Part shown: in pieces, positions 16,505 through 24,632 of the stretch | Numbering within the stretch: position 1 is the first letter of the stretch | Layout: each line of letters opens with the position of its first letter | From: JAGPUQ01 sp050250395 | GTDB lineage: Bacteria > Pseudomonadota > Gammaproteobacteria > Pseudomonadales > Porticoccaceae | Reading direction: 5' to 3' | Assembly (NCBI GenBank): GCA_050250395.1 | Contig: JBFWOQ010000006.1 | Span: forward strand, 40,703-104,702 | Length of the DNA stretch: 64,000 nt | Position numbers and translations under genes: made by a program | Notes under the pieces: model-generated | What the model saw: the letters and a program-made list of their open reading frames with translations, nothing else | Told to the model about the DNA's origin: nothing | Databases searched by the model: none

Positions 16505-17254
16505 ATGCAACGCGGATATGCACTCGTCACCGGCGCCATCGGCGGCCTCGGCACCGCCATCACCAAACGCCTCATCGCCGCCGGAATTCCGGTCCTTGGC
16601 ACCGATCGGCGCGGCTCCGATCTGGAGCCCTGGCTCCAGGAAGCGCTGACGGCAGCCGAGCGCGCGCAATTCAGCTTTGTTCCCCTCGACGTCACCAAGG
16701 AGGAACATGTCGACCAACTGGCGGCGCAACTGCGCGCCGAGAACAAGCCCATCGCCTATCTGATCAACAACGCCGGCATCCAGGGCAACGCCAAACCCTG
16801 GGATTTGAGCAGCAAGGACTGGCATCGGGTCATCGCCGTCAATCTGCACGGCACCTTCCATATGACGCGGGCGTTCTCCAGGGACATGGTGGACCGCGGC
16901 TTCGGCCGCATCGTCAATTTCGCGTCCCTGTACGCCTACCATCCGGGCGAAGGCCAGTCGCCCTACGCCGCCGCCAAGGCCGGCATCACCGGCTATACCC
17001 GCTCGGTGGCACTCGACCTGGCAAAGCACGGTGTGACGGTGAACACCATCGCGCCGGGAATGATCTGGCACGAACGCCTGCGCGGCGTGCTGCCGGACCA
17101 GGTGTTCGACGACATGATCGGCCGCGTGCCTGCCGGACGCGCGGGCCGTCCGGACGAGATTGCCGGCGCCGTGGGGTTTTTCTGCTCCGAGGAATCTTCC
17201 TACGTCACCGGACAGACCCTGCATGTGAATGGCGGACTGTACCTTCCTGGGTAA
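16505..17254 (+). CDS. SDR-family oxidoreductase
   Basis: A short-chain dehydrogenase of 249 residues, with TGAIGGLG at the nucleotide-binding turn, NNAGIQG, and the catalytic YAAAKAG motif; the C-terminal YVTGQTLHVNGG matches the family. The start at 16505 has a GGAGGA ribosome-binding site seven bases upstream. It resembles acetoacetyl-CoA reductase (FabG/PhaB-like) enzymes. It runs toward the minus-strand prp operon, with a shared terminator between. Whether it reduces a 3-oxoacyl-CoA cannot be settled here. Confidence 0.92.
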   Translation: MQRGYALVTGAIGGLGTAITKRLIAAGIPVLGTDRRGSDLEPWLQEALTAAERAQFSFVPLDVTKEEHVDQLAAQLRAENKPIAYLINNAGIQGNAKPWDLSSKDWHRVIAVNLHGTFHMTRAFSRDMVDRGFGRIVNFASLYAYHPGEGQSPYAAAKAGITGYTRSVALDLAKHGVTVNTIAPGMIWHERLRGVLPDQVFDDMIGRVPAGRAGRPDEIAGAVGFFCSEESSYVTGQTLHVNGGLYLPG

Positions 17255-17289
17255 AACGCCGCCGGCGTAACAACCTGCCGGGGCAAAAC

Positions 17290-17327
17290 GAAAACGCCCC
17301 CATCCCTGCCTACAGGAGTGGGGGCGT
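17290..17327 (-). terminator. Rho-independent terminator of the prp operon
   Basis: Nine-base stem (positions 17294-17302 with 17319-17327, ACGCCCCCA against TGGGGGCGT). On the minus strand the stem is followed by TTTTCGTTTTG, so it terminates transcripts leaving prpF, 49 bases beyond its stop. The plus-strand SDR gene also ends just before it. Confidence 0.8.
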
Positions 17328-17375
17328 GGCCGGAATGGAAACCCTGCTCGCGCCTGGCAGCTTTTCAGCAAGCTG

Positions 17376-18566
17376 CTAGAACGCATCCCCCGGCACGCGC
17401 ACCCAGCCTTCCATCAGCACCCGGGCGCTGCGGCTCATGATGGCCTTGGTCACGGTCCACTCGCCGTTCACGAGCCTCGCCTCGGCGCCGACCCGCAGGG
17501 TGCCGGAGGGGTGTCCGAAACGCACCGCGCTGCGCTCGCCGCCACCGGCCGCAAGGCTGACCAAGGTGCCGGGAATCGCGGCGGCGGTGCCGATGGCCAC
17601 GGCGGCGGTGCCCATCATGGCGTGATGCAGCTTGCCCATCGACATCGCGCGCACCAGCAGGTCGATATCGGCCGCCTTCACCGGCTTGCCGCTCGACGCG
17701 GCGTAGTCGGCGGGCTTGGCGACGAAGGCGATCTTGGGGGTGTGCTGGCGCTTGGCGGCTTCGTCCAGATGTTTGATCAGCCCCATGCGCAGCGCGCCAT
17801 GGGCGCGGATGGTCTCGAATTTCGCCAGCGCCTGGGCATCGCCGTTGATGGCGTCCTGCAATTCGGTGCCGGTGTAGCCGATGGCATCTGCATTCACGAA
17901 GATGGTCGGGATACCGGCATTGATCATGGTCGCCTTCAGGACGCCAACGTCCGGTACATCGAGATCGTCGACCAGATTGCCGGTGGGAAACATCGAACCA
18001 CCCGCGCCCTCCTCGTCCGCCGCCGGGTCCATGAATTCGAGTTGCACTTCGGCGGCGGGGAAGGTCACGCCATCGAGTTCGAAGTCGCCGGTTTCCTGCA
18101 CGGCGCCATTGGTCATGGGCACATGAGCAATGATGCTCTTGGCGATATTGGCCTGCCAGATGCGCAGGGTGCAGATGCCATCTTGCGGAATGCGGCTGGC
18201 ATCCACCAGGCCGTTAGTGATTGCAAAGGGGCCGACCGCCGCCGAGAGATTGCCGCAGTTGCCGCTCCAGTCGACAAAGGCGCTATCGATGGAGACCTGT
18301 CCGAACAGGTAATCGACATCGTGATCGGGCCGGCTGCTCTTCGCGAGGATCACCGTCTTGCTGGTGCTGGAGGTCGCGCCACCCATGCCGTCGATCTGCT
18401 TGCCGTAGGGGTCCGGGCTGCCGATCACGCGCAGCAAGAGTTTGTCGCGGGCTTCCCCCGGCACCTGACAGCGCTCGGGGAGATCCTGCAGGCGGAAGAA
18501 GACGCCCTTGCTGGTGCCGCCGCGCATGTAGGTGGCGGGAATCTTGATCTGTGGAACAGGAGCCAT
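17376..18566 (-). CDS. prpF: 2-methylaconitate cis-trans isomerase PrpF
   Basis: PrpF isomerises the 2-methyl-trans-aconitate made by AcnD to the cis isomer, so AcnD plus PrpF replace PrpD in the methylcitrate cycle. The 396-residue protein has the family N-terminus PATYMRGGTSKGVFF, the GGATSSTSKT segment and the catalytic-Cys region DWSGNCGNLSAAVGPFAI, all typical of PrpF. It is the last gene of prpB-prpC-acnD-DUF1971-prpF and is followed by a terminator. A 13-bp triplicated repeat lies 12 bases upstream of its start. Confidence 0.96.
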   Translation of the reverse strand: MAPVPQIKIPATYMRGGTSKGVFFRLQDLPERCQVPGEARDKLLLRVIGSPDPYGKQIDGMGGATSSTSKTVILAKSSRPDHDVDYLFGQVSIDSAFVDWSGNCGNLSAAVGPFAITNGLVDASRIPQDGICTLRIWQANIAKSIIAHVPMTNGAVQETGDFELDGVTFPAAEVQLEFMDPAADEEGAGGSMFPTGNLVDDLDVPDVGVLKATMINAGIPTIFVNADAIGYTGTELQDAINGDAQALAKFETIRAHGALRMGLIKHLDEAAKRQHTPKIAFVAKPADYAASSGKPVKAADIDLLVRAMSMGKLHHAMMGTAAVAIGTAAAIPGTLVSLAAGGGERSAVRFGHPSGTLRVGAEARLVNGEWTVTKAIMSRSARVLMEGWVRVPGDAF

Positions 18567-18577
18567 TGGATGGTTTC

Positions 18578-18616
18578 CTAGCGATGAAACTTAGCGATGA
18601 AACTTAGCGATGAAAC
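18578..18616. repeat. Three tandem copies of a 13-bp repeat
   Basis: CTAGCGATGAAAC, TTAGCGATGAAAC, TTAGCGATGAAAC. The rightmost copy contains the last codons and TAA stop of the DUF1971 gene (read on the minus strand as GTTTCATCGCTAA); the other two are copies of that gene end lying in the gap before prpF. This looks like slippage or duplication of the gene terminus. Confidence 0.9.
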
Positions 18617-18879
18617 TCAACGTAGAAGCGCACGCCCGGTTCGGGCGCCACCTCATGCAACACCCCGGGCTCGACGATTCCCGGTTGTCCCGGCGTCAGC
18701 CGCACTTCTTCGAGCCGAGGCTCCAGAATGCGGTAGGTAAGCGCGCCCTCCAGAACCACGATGGTGGCCCAGACGCCAGCCTTGGTGGTGTGTCCGCGCA
18801 ACAGCCCCGCTGGCACCGAGGTCGCCGTGAACTCCGGCGTGCGCTGGTAGGGCGCGACATGATCCGGCAGTGTCTTCAT
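18604..18879 (-). CDS. DUF1971 (TehB-associated) small cupin-like protein
   Basis: A 91-residue protein of the DUF1971 family, a small jelly-roll domain first noticed attached to the tellurite-resistance methyltransferase TehB. Conserved features are GLLRGHTTKAGVWA, LEGALTYRI and the PGVLHEVAPEPGVRFYVEF end, with His residues placed as in metal-binding cupins. It sits between acnD and prpF, 17 bases after acnD, so it belongs to the methylcitrate operon by position. Its biochemical role is unknown; a part in propionate metabolism is only inference from position. Its last bases are part of the 13-bp triplicate repeat. Confidence 0.85.
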   Translation of the reverse strand: MKTLPDHVAPYQRTPEFTATSVPAGLLRGHTTKAGVWATIVVLEGALTYRILEPRLEEVRLTPGQPGIVEPGVLHEVAPEPGVRFYVEFHR

Positions 18880-18896
18880 GGTTACGAATCCCTGGC

Positions 18897-21503
18897 TCAG
18901 GCAACCTTGTTCGACGCCAGAAAATCCTGTGCAAACCGTTGCAGCACGCCGCCGGCCTCGTAGATCGACACCTCTTCGGCGGTGTCGAGCCGACAGGTCA
19001 TCGGCACTTCGACGCGCTCGCCAGTTTTGCGGTGGATCACGAGGGTGAGGTCCGCACGCGGTTTGCGCTCACCGATGACGTCGAAGGTTTCGGTGCCGTC
19101 GATGTTCAGCGTCTTGCGATTGACGCCCGACTTGAATTCCAGCGGCAGCACGCCCATGCCGATGAGGTTGGTGCGGTGGATGCGCTCGAAGCCTTCGGCC
19201 GCGATCGCTTCGACGCCGGCCAGTCGCACGCCTTTCGCCGCCCAGTCGCGCGACGATCCCTGTCCGTAGTCGGCGCCGGCGACGATGATCAGCGGCTGTT
19301 TGCGCTTCATGTAGGTCTCGATCGCCTCCCACATGCGCACCACCTTGCCCTCGGGCTCGATGCGCGCCAGCGAACCTCTCTTCACCTTGCCGTCCACCAC
19401 CGCCATCTCGTTGAGCAGTTGCGGGTTGGCGAAGGTGGCGCGCTGGGCGGTGAGGTGATCGCCACGGTGGGTCGCGTAGGAGTTGAAGTCCTCCTCCGGC
19501 AGGCCCATCTTGGCGAGGTATTCCCCGGCCGCGCTGTTGGCCATGATCGCGTTCGACGGCGACAGGTGGTCGGTGGTGATGTTGTCCGGCAGCACCGCCA
19601 GCGGCCGCATGCCCCTGAGTGTGCGTTCGCCGCCCAGGGCGCCTTCGCCCTCCTTGTCCCAGTAGGGCGGGCGGCGGATGTAGGTGCTCCGTGGTCGCCA
19701 GTCGTAGAGTGGGCTGATCCGCGCGCTGGTCTCGTCCTTGTGCTCGAACATCGGGATATAGACTTGACGGAACTGCTCCGGCTTCACGCTGGCCTTGACG
19801 ATGGCGTCGATCTCTTCGTCCGTCGGCCAGAGATCCTTGAGCAGGATCGGCTTGCCGTTGGCGTCGGTTCCGAACGCATCCTTCTCGATATCGAAGCGGA
19901 TGGTGCCGGCGATGGCATAGGCCACCACCAGCGGCGGCGAGGCCAGAAAGGCCTGCTTGGCGTAGGGGTGGATGCGGCCGTCGAAGTTGCGGTTGCCGGA
20001 GAGCACGGCGGTGGCGTACAGATCGCGGTCGATGATCTCCTGCTGGATTTTCGGGTCCAGCGCGCCGGACATGCCGTTGCAGGTGGTGCAGGCAAAGCCC
20101 ACGATGCCGAAACCGAGCTTTTCCAGTTCGGAGGTGAGACCGGCTTCGTCGAGGTAGAGCGCGACTGTCTTGGAACCCGGCGCCAGCGAGCTCTTGACCC
20201 AGGGCTTGCGGGTGAGGCCCAACCGGTTGGCGTTGCGCGCCAGCAGTCCGGCGGCGATGACATTGCGCGGGTTGCTGGTGTTGGTGCAACTGGTGATGGC
20301 GGCGATGATCACCGCGCCGTCCGGCATCTTGCCGGGCTCGTTTTCCACCACACCACTGATGCCCTTGGCGGCGAGATCGCTGGTCGAGACCCGCGCGTGG
20401 GGGTTCGATGGGCCGGCTATCGTGCGCACCACGCTCGACAGGTCGAACTTCAGCACCCGCTCGTACTCGGCGCTCTTGAGGCTGTCGGACCAGAGGCCGG
20501 CGGTCTTGGCGTAAATCTCCACCAATTTCACCTGCGCATCGTCACGCCCGGTCAGCGTCAGATAGTCGAGGGTCTGCTGGTCTATGGCGAACATCGCCGC
20601 GGTGGCGCCATATTCCGGCGCCATGTTGGAGATGGTCGCGCGGTCGCCGAGCGTCAGCGCGCTGGCGCCCGCTCCGTAAAACTCCAGATAGGCCGACACC
20701 ACCTTCGACTGGCGCAGGAACTCGGTCAGCGCCAGCACGACGTCGGTGGCGGTAATGCCCGGCTGGGGTTTGCCGCTCAGCTCGACGCCGACGATCTCCG
20801 GCAGGCGCATCCAGGAGGCGCGGCCCAGCATCACATTCTCGGCTTCGAGACCGCCGACACCGATGGCAATGACGCCCAGCGCATCGACGTGAGGAGTGTG
20901 GCTGTCGGTGCCGACCAGCGTATCGGGGAAGGCAACGCCATCCTGCGCGTGGATCACCGGCGACATCTTCTCCAGATTGATCTGGTGCATGATGCCGTTG
21001 CCGGGCGGAATCACCTCGACGTTCTCGAACGCCTGCTTGGTCCAGTTGATGAAGTGGAAGCGGTCCTCGTTGCGGCGATCCTCGATGGCGCGGTTCTTGG
21101 CGAAGGCATCGGGATCGAAGCCACCGCACTCGACCGCCAGCGAGTGATCGACGATCAATTGCACCGGCACCACCGGGTTGACCTTGGCCGGATCGCCGCC
21201 CATGTCGGCGATCGCATCGCGCAGACCGGCGAGATCGACCAGCGCGGTCTGGCCGAGGATGTCGTGGCACACCACGCGCGCCGGATACCAGGGAAAGTCG
21301 AGATCGCGTCGGCGCTCGATGAGCTGCCGGAGGGCGTCGGTCAAGAGCGCCGGATCGCAGCGGCGCACCAGATTCTCGGCGTGCACACGGGAGGTGTAGG
21401 GCAGCTTGGCGTAGGCGCCGGGCTGGATGGCCTCGACCGCCGCGCGGGCGTCGAAGTAGTCCAGTTGGGTACCGGGAAGCGGTTTGCGGAAGGCTGTGTT
21501 CAT
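18897..21503 (-). CDS. acnD: 2-methylcitrate dehydratase, Fe/S-dependent (AcnD)
   Basis: An aconitase-family enzyme that dehydrates 2-methylcitrate to 2-methyl-trans-aconitate in propionyl-CoA catabolism; PrpF is its usual partner. At 868 residues it has the usual length. Iron-sulphur cluster ligands are seen in AITSCTNTSNP and in FACTTCNGMSG, and the C-terminal swivelling domain contains VAGADYGQGSSRDWAAKG with the catalytic Ser region. The coupling to prpF rather than prpD identifies it as AcnD and not ordinary aconitase. The gene has the high GC of its neighbours. It follows prpC by 162 bases, long enough for an internal promoter, though none is clear. Confidence 0.96.
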   Translation of the reverse strand: MNTAFRKPLPGTQLDYFDARAAVEAIQPGAYAKLPYTSRVHAENLVRRCDPALLTDALRQLIERRRDLDFPWYPARVVCHDILGQTALVDLAGLRDAIADMGGDPAKVNPVVPVQLIVDHSLAVECGGFDPDAFAKNRAIEDRRNEDRFHFINWTKQAFENVEVIPPGNGIMHQINLEKMSPVIHAQDGVAFPDTLVGTDSHTPHVDALGVIAIGVGGLEAENVMLGRASWMRLPEIVGVELSGKPQPGITATDVVLALTEFLRQSKVVSAYLEFYGAGASALTLGDRATISNMAPEYGATAAMFAIDQQTLDYLTLTGRDDAQVKLVEIYAKTAGLWSDSLKSAEYERVLKFDLSSVVRTIAGPSNPHARVSTSDLAAKGISGVVENEPGKMPDGAVIIAAITSCTNTSNPRNVIAAGLLARNANRLGLTRKPWVKSSLAPGSKTVALYLDEAGLTSELEKLGFGIVGFACTTCNGMSGALDPKIQQEIIDRDLYATAVLSGNRNFDGRIHPYAKQAFLASPPLVVAYAIAGTIRFDIEKDAFGTDANGKPILLKDLWPTDEEIDAIVKASVKPEQFRQVYIPMFEHKDETSARISPLYDWRPRSTYIRRPPYWDKEGEGALGGERTLRGMRPLAVLPDNITTDHLSPSNAIMANSAAGEYLAKMGLPEEDFNSYATHRGDHLTAQRATFANPQLLNEMAVVDGKVKRGSLARIEPEGKVVRMWEAIETYMKRKQPLIIVAGADYGQGSSRDWAAKGVRLAGVEAIAAEGFERIHRTNLIGMGVLPLEFKSGVNRKTLNIDGTETFDVIGERKPRADLTLVIHRKTGERVEVPMTCRLDTAEEVSIYEAGGVLQRFAQDFLASNKVA

Positions 21504-21665
21504 GGGGTCGGGAATTGTCCGGTAGGGTTCAGGGAAAGCACCGTCGGCTCATAAAGTGCGCGCCGTTCTGCGGCTTGCAACAACGATCTGGTGGCACAAG
21601 TCGGCAAAATAAAGAGCCTCCGGCCGCGCCGACGGAAATCCACCGGGGCAGCCGGGACCGGAATA

Positions 21666-22796
21666 TCAGCCCCGCTGATCGATGGGCACGACCTTGCGCG
21701 GGTCTTCACCGACATATTCGGCGCTCGGACGAATGATGCGGTTGTCGGCGCGTTGTTCCATGACATGGGCCGCCCAGCCGGTGAGCCGCGACATCACGAA
21801 GATGGGCGTGAACAGCTTGGTGGGGATGCCCATGAAATGGTAGGCGGACGCATGAAAGAAATCCGCATTGCAGAACAGTTTCTTCTCGCGCCACATCACC
21901 GCTTCGCAACGCACCGAGACCGGGTAGAGCACGGTATCGCCCACATCCGCGCTCAGCTTCTCGGCCCATTGCTTGATGATGGCGTTGCGCGGATCGGATT
22001 CGGCGTAGATCGCATGGCCAAAGCCCATGATCTTGTCCTTGCGCGCCAGCATGCCCAGCATCTCCTGTTCGGCATGATCGGGGCTGGTGAATTTTTCGAT
22101 CATCTCCATGGCCGCTTCGTTGGCGCCGCCGTGGAGCGGCCCGCGCAGACTGCCGATCGCGCCGGTCACACAGGAGTGCATGTCCGACAGGGTGGAGGCG
22201 CAGACGCGGGCGGTGAAGGTGGATGCATTGAACTCGTGCTCGGCGTACAGGATGAGCGACACATTCATTACCCGCTCGTGCAGCGCATTGGGTTTGCCGC
22301 CGCGCAGCATGTGCAGAAAGTGGGCGCCGACGGAGTCGTCGTCGGTCTCGGTGTCGATGCGCAGATTGTCGTGGCTGAAGCGGTACCAGTAGCAGATGAT
22401 CGACGGAAACACCGCCAGCATGCGGTCGGTGGCGTCCTGCTGTTGCGAGAAGTCCGCTTCGGGCTCGATGTTGCCCAGAAAGGAGCAGCCGGTGCGCAGC
22501 ACGTCCATGGGGTGCGCGGTGGCGGGAACACGCTCCAGAACTTCTTTCAAAGCTTTTGGAAGTCCTCGCAACCCTTTGAGTTTATTCTTGTAGGTCGCCA
22601 ATTCTGCACTATTGGGCAGATGACCCTTGAGGATCAGGTGGGCCACTTCCTCGAACTGGCAGTGCTCCGCCAGATCCTTGATGTCGTAGCCCCGGTAGGT
22701 CAACCCGGAGCCGGTCTTGCCGACGGTGGACAGTGCGGTCTTGCCGGCGATCTGGCCGCGCAGGCCGGCGCCCTCTAGCTTCTTCGCCATTGCCAT
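21666..22796 (-). CDS. prpC: 2-methylcitrate synthase PrpC
   Basis: Condenses propionyl-CoA with oxaloacetate to 2-methylcitrate. The 376-residue protein is a short citrate-synthase-type enzyme: SLILYAEHEFNAS holds the first catalytic His, RGPLHGGANEAAM the second, and KLFCNADFFHAS the catalytic Asp. KIMGFGHAIY is also typical. The position next to prpB and acnD identifies it as the methylcitrate enzyme. An unusual patch near 22540-22615 has much lower GC than the rest of the gene. It starts 44 bases after prpB ends and is probably on the same message. Confidence 0.96.
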   Translation of the reverse strand: MAMAKKLEGAGLRGQIAGKTALSTVGKTGSGLTYRGYDIKDLAEHCQFEEVAHLILKGHLPNSAELATYKNKLKGLRGLPKALKEVLERVPATAHPMDVLRTGCSFLGNIEPEADFSQQQDATDRMLAVFPSIICYWYRFSHDNLRIDTETDDDSVGAHFLHMLRGGKPNALHERVMNVSLILYAEHEFNASTFTARVCASTLSDMHSCVTGAIGSLRGPLHGGANEAAMEMIEKFTSPDHAEQEMLGMLARKDKIMGFGHAIYAESDPRNAIIKQWAEKLSADVGDTVLYPVSVRCEAVMWREKKLFCNADFFHASAYHFMGIPTKLFTPIFVMSRLTGWAAHVMEQRADNRIIRPSAEYVGEDPRKVVPIDQRG

Positions 22797-22840
22797 TGCT
22801 GATGTCCTCTCTGGTACTGATGTAGGCGGCAGCGCGCCCG

Positions 22841-23731
22841 TTACTGATTCTTGCCCTGGGAAAACAGGGAGTCGAGTTTCTCTTCGTAGGCGTGGTAATC
22901 AAGATAATCATAGAGTTCCATGCGTGTCTGCATAAGCTCCACCACATCCTTCTGATCGCCGCGTTCGAGGATATTGCGATACACCGTCTCCGCGGCGCGA
23001 TTCATGGCGCGAAACGCCGACAGCGGATACAACACCAGATCGACACCCCAGGCGCCCAGTTCGGCGCGGTTGTAGAGCGGCGTCTGGCCGAATTCGGTGA
23101 TGTTCGCGAGCAGGGGTACGTCGATGGCGGCCGCAAACGCCCGGTAGTGCGCTTCTTCGGTGATCGCCTCGGCGAAGATGCCGTCGGCGCCGGCGGCGAC
23201 ACAGGCCTGCGCCCGTTCGATGGCGCGCTCCAGACCTTCCTGCGCAAAGGCATCGGTGCGGGCCATGATGAAGAAATCCGCATCGGTGCGGGCGTCCACC
23301 GCTGCCTTGACGCGATCCACCATCTCCTCCGGAGACACGATTTCCTTGTTCGGGCGATGCCCGCAGCGCTTTTGCGCCACCTGGTCCTCGAGATGCACCG
23401 CCGCCGCGCCGGCACGAATCATCTCCCGGATGGTACGGGCGATATTGAAGGCGCCGCCCCAGCCGGTGTCGATATCCACCAGCAAGGGCAGCGCGCTGGC
23501 CGCCGTGATGCGGCGGACATCCTCGGTGACATCGTTGAGGGAGGTCATGCCCAGATCGGGCAGTCCGTAGGACGCATTGGCGACCCCGGCTCCGGATAGA
23601 TAGATGGCGTGATGGCCGATCTGCTCGGCCATCATCGCGGTATAGGCATTGATGGTGCCCACCACGGGGAGCGGGCGGTGCTGCGCAATGGCGCGACGAA
23701 AGCGCGCGCCGGGAGAAACCGTCTGAGTCAT
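22841..23731 (-). CDS. prpB: 2-methylisocitrate lyase PrpB
   Basis: Cleaves 2-methylisocitrate to pyruvate and succinate, the last step of the methylcitrate cycle. The 296-residue protein belongs to the PEP mutase/isocitrate lyase superfamily and shows the catalytic KRCGH motif, the substrate-loop region GAGVANASYGLPDLG and DIDTGWGGAF with metal-binding Asp residues. The ATG at 23731 is chosen over an in-frame extension toward 24166, because the extra N-terminus is a repeat-encoded Ala-Val-Gly run without family likeness. It is the first gene of the prp operon; no PrpR or GntR-type regulator is next to it. Confidence 0.96.
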   Translation of the reverse strand: MTQTVSPGARFRRAIAQHRPLPVVGTINAYTAMMAEQIGHHAIYLSGAGVANASYGLPDLGMTSLNDVTEDVRRITAASALPLLVDIDTGWGGAFNIARTIREMIRAGAAAVHLEDQVAQKRCGHRPNKEIVSPEEMVDRVKAAVDARTDADFFIMARTDAFAQEGLERAIERAQACVAAGADGIFAEAITEEAHYRAFAAAIDVPLLANITEFGQTPLYNRAELGAWGVDLVLYPLSAFRAMNRAAETVYRNILERGDQKDVVELMQTRMELYDYLDYHAYEEKLDSLFSQGKNQ

Positions 23732-23848
23732 GATTGGTCGCCTTGTCACCTCGGCGGCACCGGCCCTGACGAGCCCGCCCCGCTGAGTCTGCTCTGCTGA
23801 TACACCCGGCACCGCTGGCCAGTCAATGCCATCGCGCCCACTTTGGTT

Positions 23849-23896
23849 AGCGCCGACAGCAGCGCCGACAGCAGCGCCGACAGTGGCGCCGACTGT
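23849..23896. repeat. 12-bp tandem repeat, four copies
   Basis: AGCGCCGACAGC twice, AGCGCCGACAGT once and GGCGCCGACTGT once, in tandem. It lies in the prpB-hslV gap. The two inner copies are exact duplicates, a sign of slipped-strand duplication. Confidence 0.85.
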
Positions 23897-23993
23897 AGCG
23901 GCCGCGGACAGAGTGCCGCCGGACGCGGGTTGCCGTTCGGGGCCCGTAATTTTGCCACTAAAGTGACCGCCGCGCGACCGCAGGGCGGGCGCA

Positions 23994-24021
23994 TTGAATT
24001 CTCGCCCGCGCGCCCCAACAT
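23994..24021 (+). promoter_or_regulatory. Possible sigma-32 heat-shock promoter of hslVU
   Basis: TTGAA at 23994-23998, 14 bases, then CCCCAACAT at 24013-24021, close to the sigma-32 consensus CTTGAA-N13-17-CCCCATNT. It is 30 bases upstream of the hslV start, and hslVU is a classic heat-shock operon. A good AGGAG ribosome-binding site follows at 24036. Assignment is by eye. Confidence 0.5.
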
Positions 24022-24050
24022 CCGCCGGTTGAGCCAGGAGACATCCAGCA

Positions 24051-24617
24051 GTGGAACAATATCGCGGCACCACCATTCTGTCCGTGCGGCGCAACGGCCA
24101 GGTCGCCATCGGCGGCGACGGCCAGGTCACCCTCGGCAACACCGTCATGAAAGGCAATGCCCGCAAGGTGCGCCGCCTTCACAACGGCAAGGTTATCGCG
24201 GGTTTTGCCGGCGGCACCGCCGACGCCTTCACCCTCTTCGAACGCTTCGAGGCCAAGCTGCAGGAACACCGGGGCAACCTGGTGCGCGCCGCCGTGGAAC
24301 TCGCCCGCGACTGGCGCAGCGATCGCGCGCTGCGGCGCCTCGAAGCCCTGCTCGCCGTGGCGGATCGCGAGGCCTCGCTGATCATCACCGGCAACGGCGA
24401 CGTGATCGAGCCGGAAGACAACCTGATCGCCATCGGTTCCGGCGGGCCCTTTGCCCAGGCTGCCGCGCGGGCGCTGCTCGATAACACCGAACTGGGCGCC
24501 CGCGAGATCGTCGAGCGCGGCCTGCAGATCGCCGCCGACATCTGCATCTATACCAATCACCATCGCACCATCGAGACGCTGGACATCGACGCCGCGCCCG
24601 CCGCACGCCAGCCCTGA
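24051..24617 (+). CDS. hslV: ATP-dependent protease peptidase subunit HslV
   Basis: HslV forms the two-ring proteolytic core of the HslVU protease. The GTG start at 24051 lies ten bases after AGGAG. A six-residue leader MEQYRG precedes TTILSVRRNGQVAIGGDGQ, and the first Thr (about residue 7) should be the catalytic N-terminal threonine after processing. GNTVMKGNARKVR and the GSGGPFAQAAARAL region complete the family pattern. At 188 residues it is slightly longer than the Escherichia coli protein. hslU follows after 15 bases in the same operon. Confidence 0.97.
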   Translation: MEQYRGTTILSVRRNGQVAIGGDGQVTLGNTVMKGNARKVRRLHNGKVIAGFAGGTADAFTLFERFEAKLQEHRGNLVRAAVELARDWRSDRALRRLEALLAVADREASLIITGNGDVIEPEDNLIAIGSGGPFAQAAARALLDNTELGAREIVERGLQIAADICIYTNHHRTIETLDIDAAPAARQP

Positions 24618-24632
24618 GACCAGCCCAGAGAA

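Larger units (their letters stand above)
23732..24050. other. Divergent intergenic region between prpB and hslV
   Basis: A 319-base gap between divergent genes that should hold the prp promoter, not recognised here, and the hslV promoter. It contains a 12-bp tandem repeat and a sigma-32-like promoter (separate entries). The open frame running back from prpB through this region encodes Ala-Val-Gly repeats and is not counted as gene. Confidence 0.6.

Noticed and set aside
18870..21554. An 894-codon open frame antisense to acnD
   Set aside because: Same reason: high GC lengthens antisense frames; acnD is certain.
23732..24166. N-terminal extension of PrpB to a start at 24166
   Set aside because: The extra residues come from a 12-bp tandem repeat (Ala-Val-Gly) and the hslV 5' end; PrpB family proteins start at the ATG at 23731.
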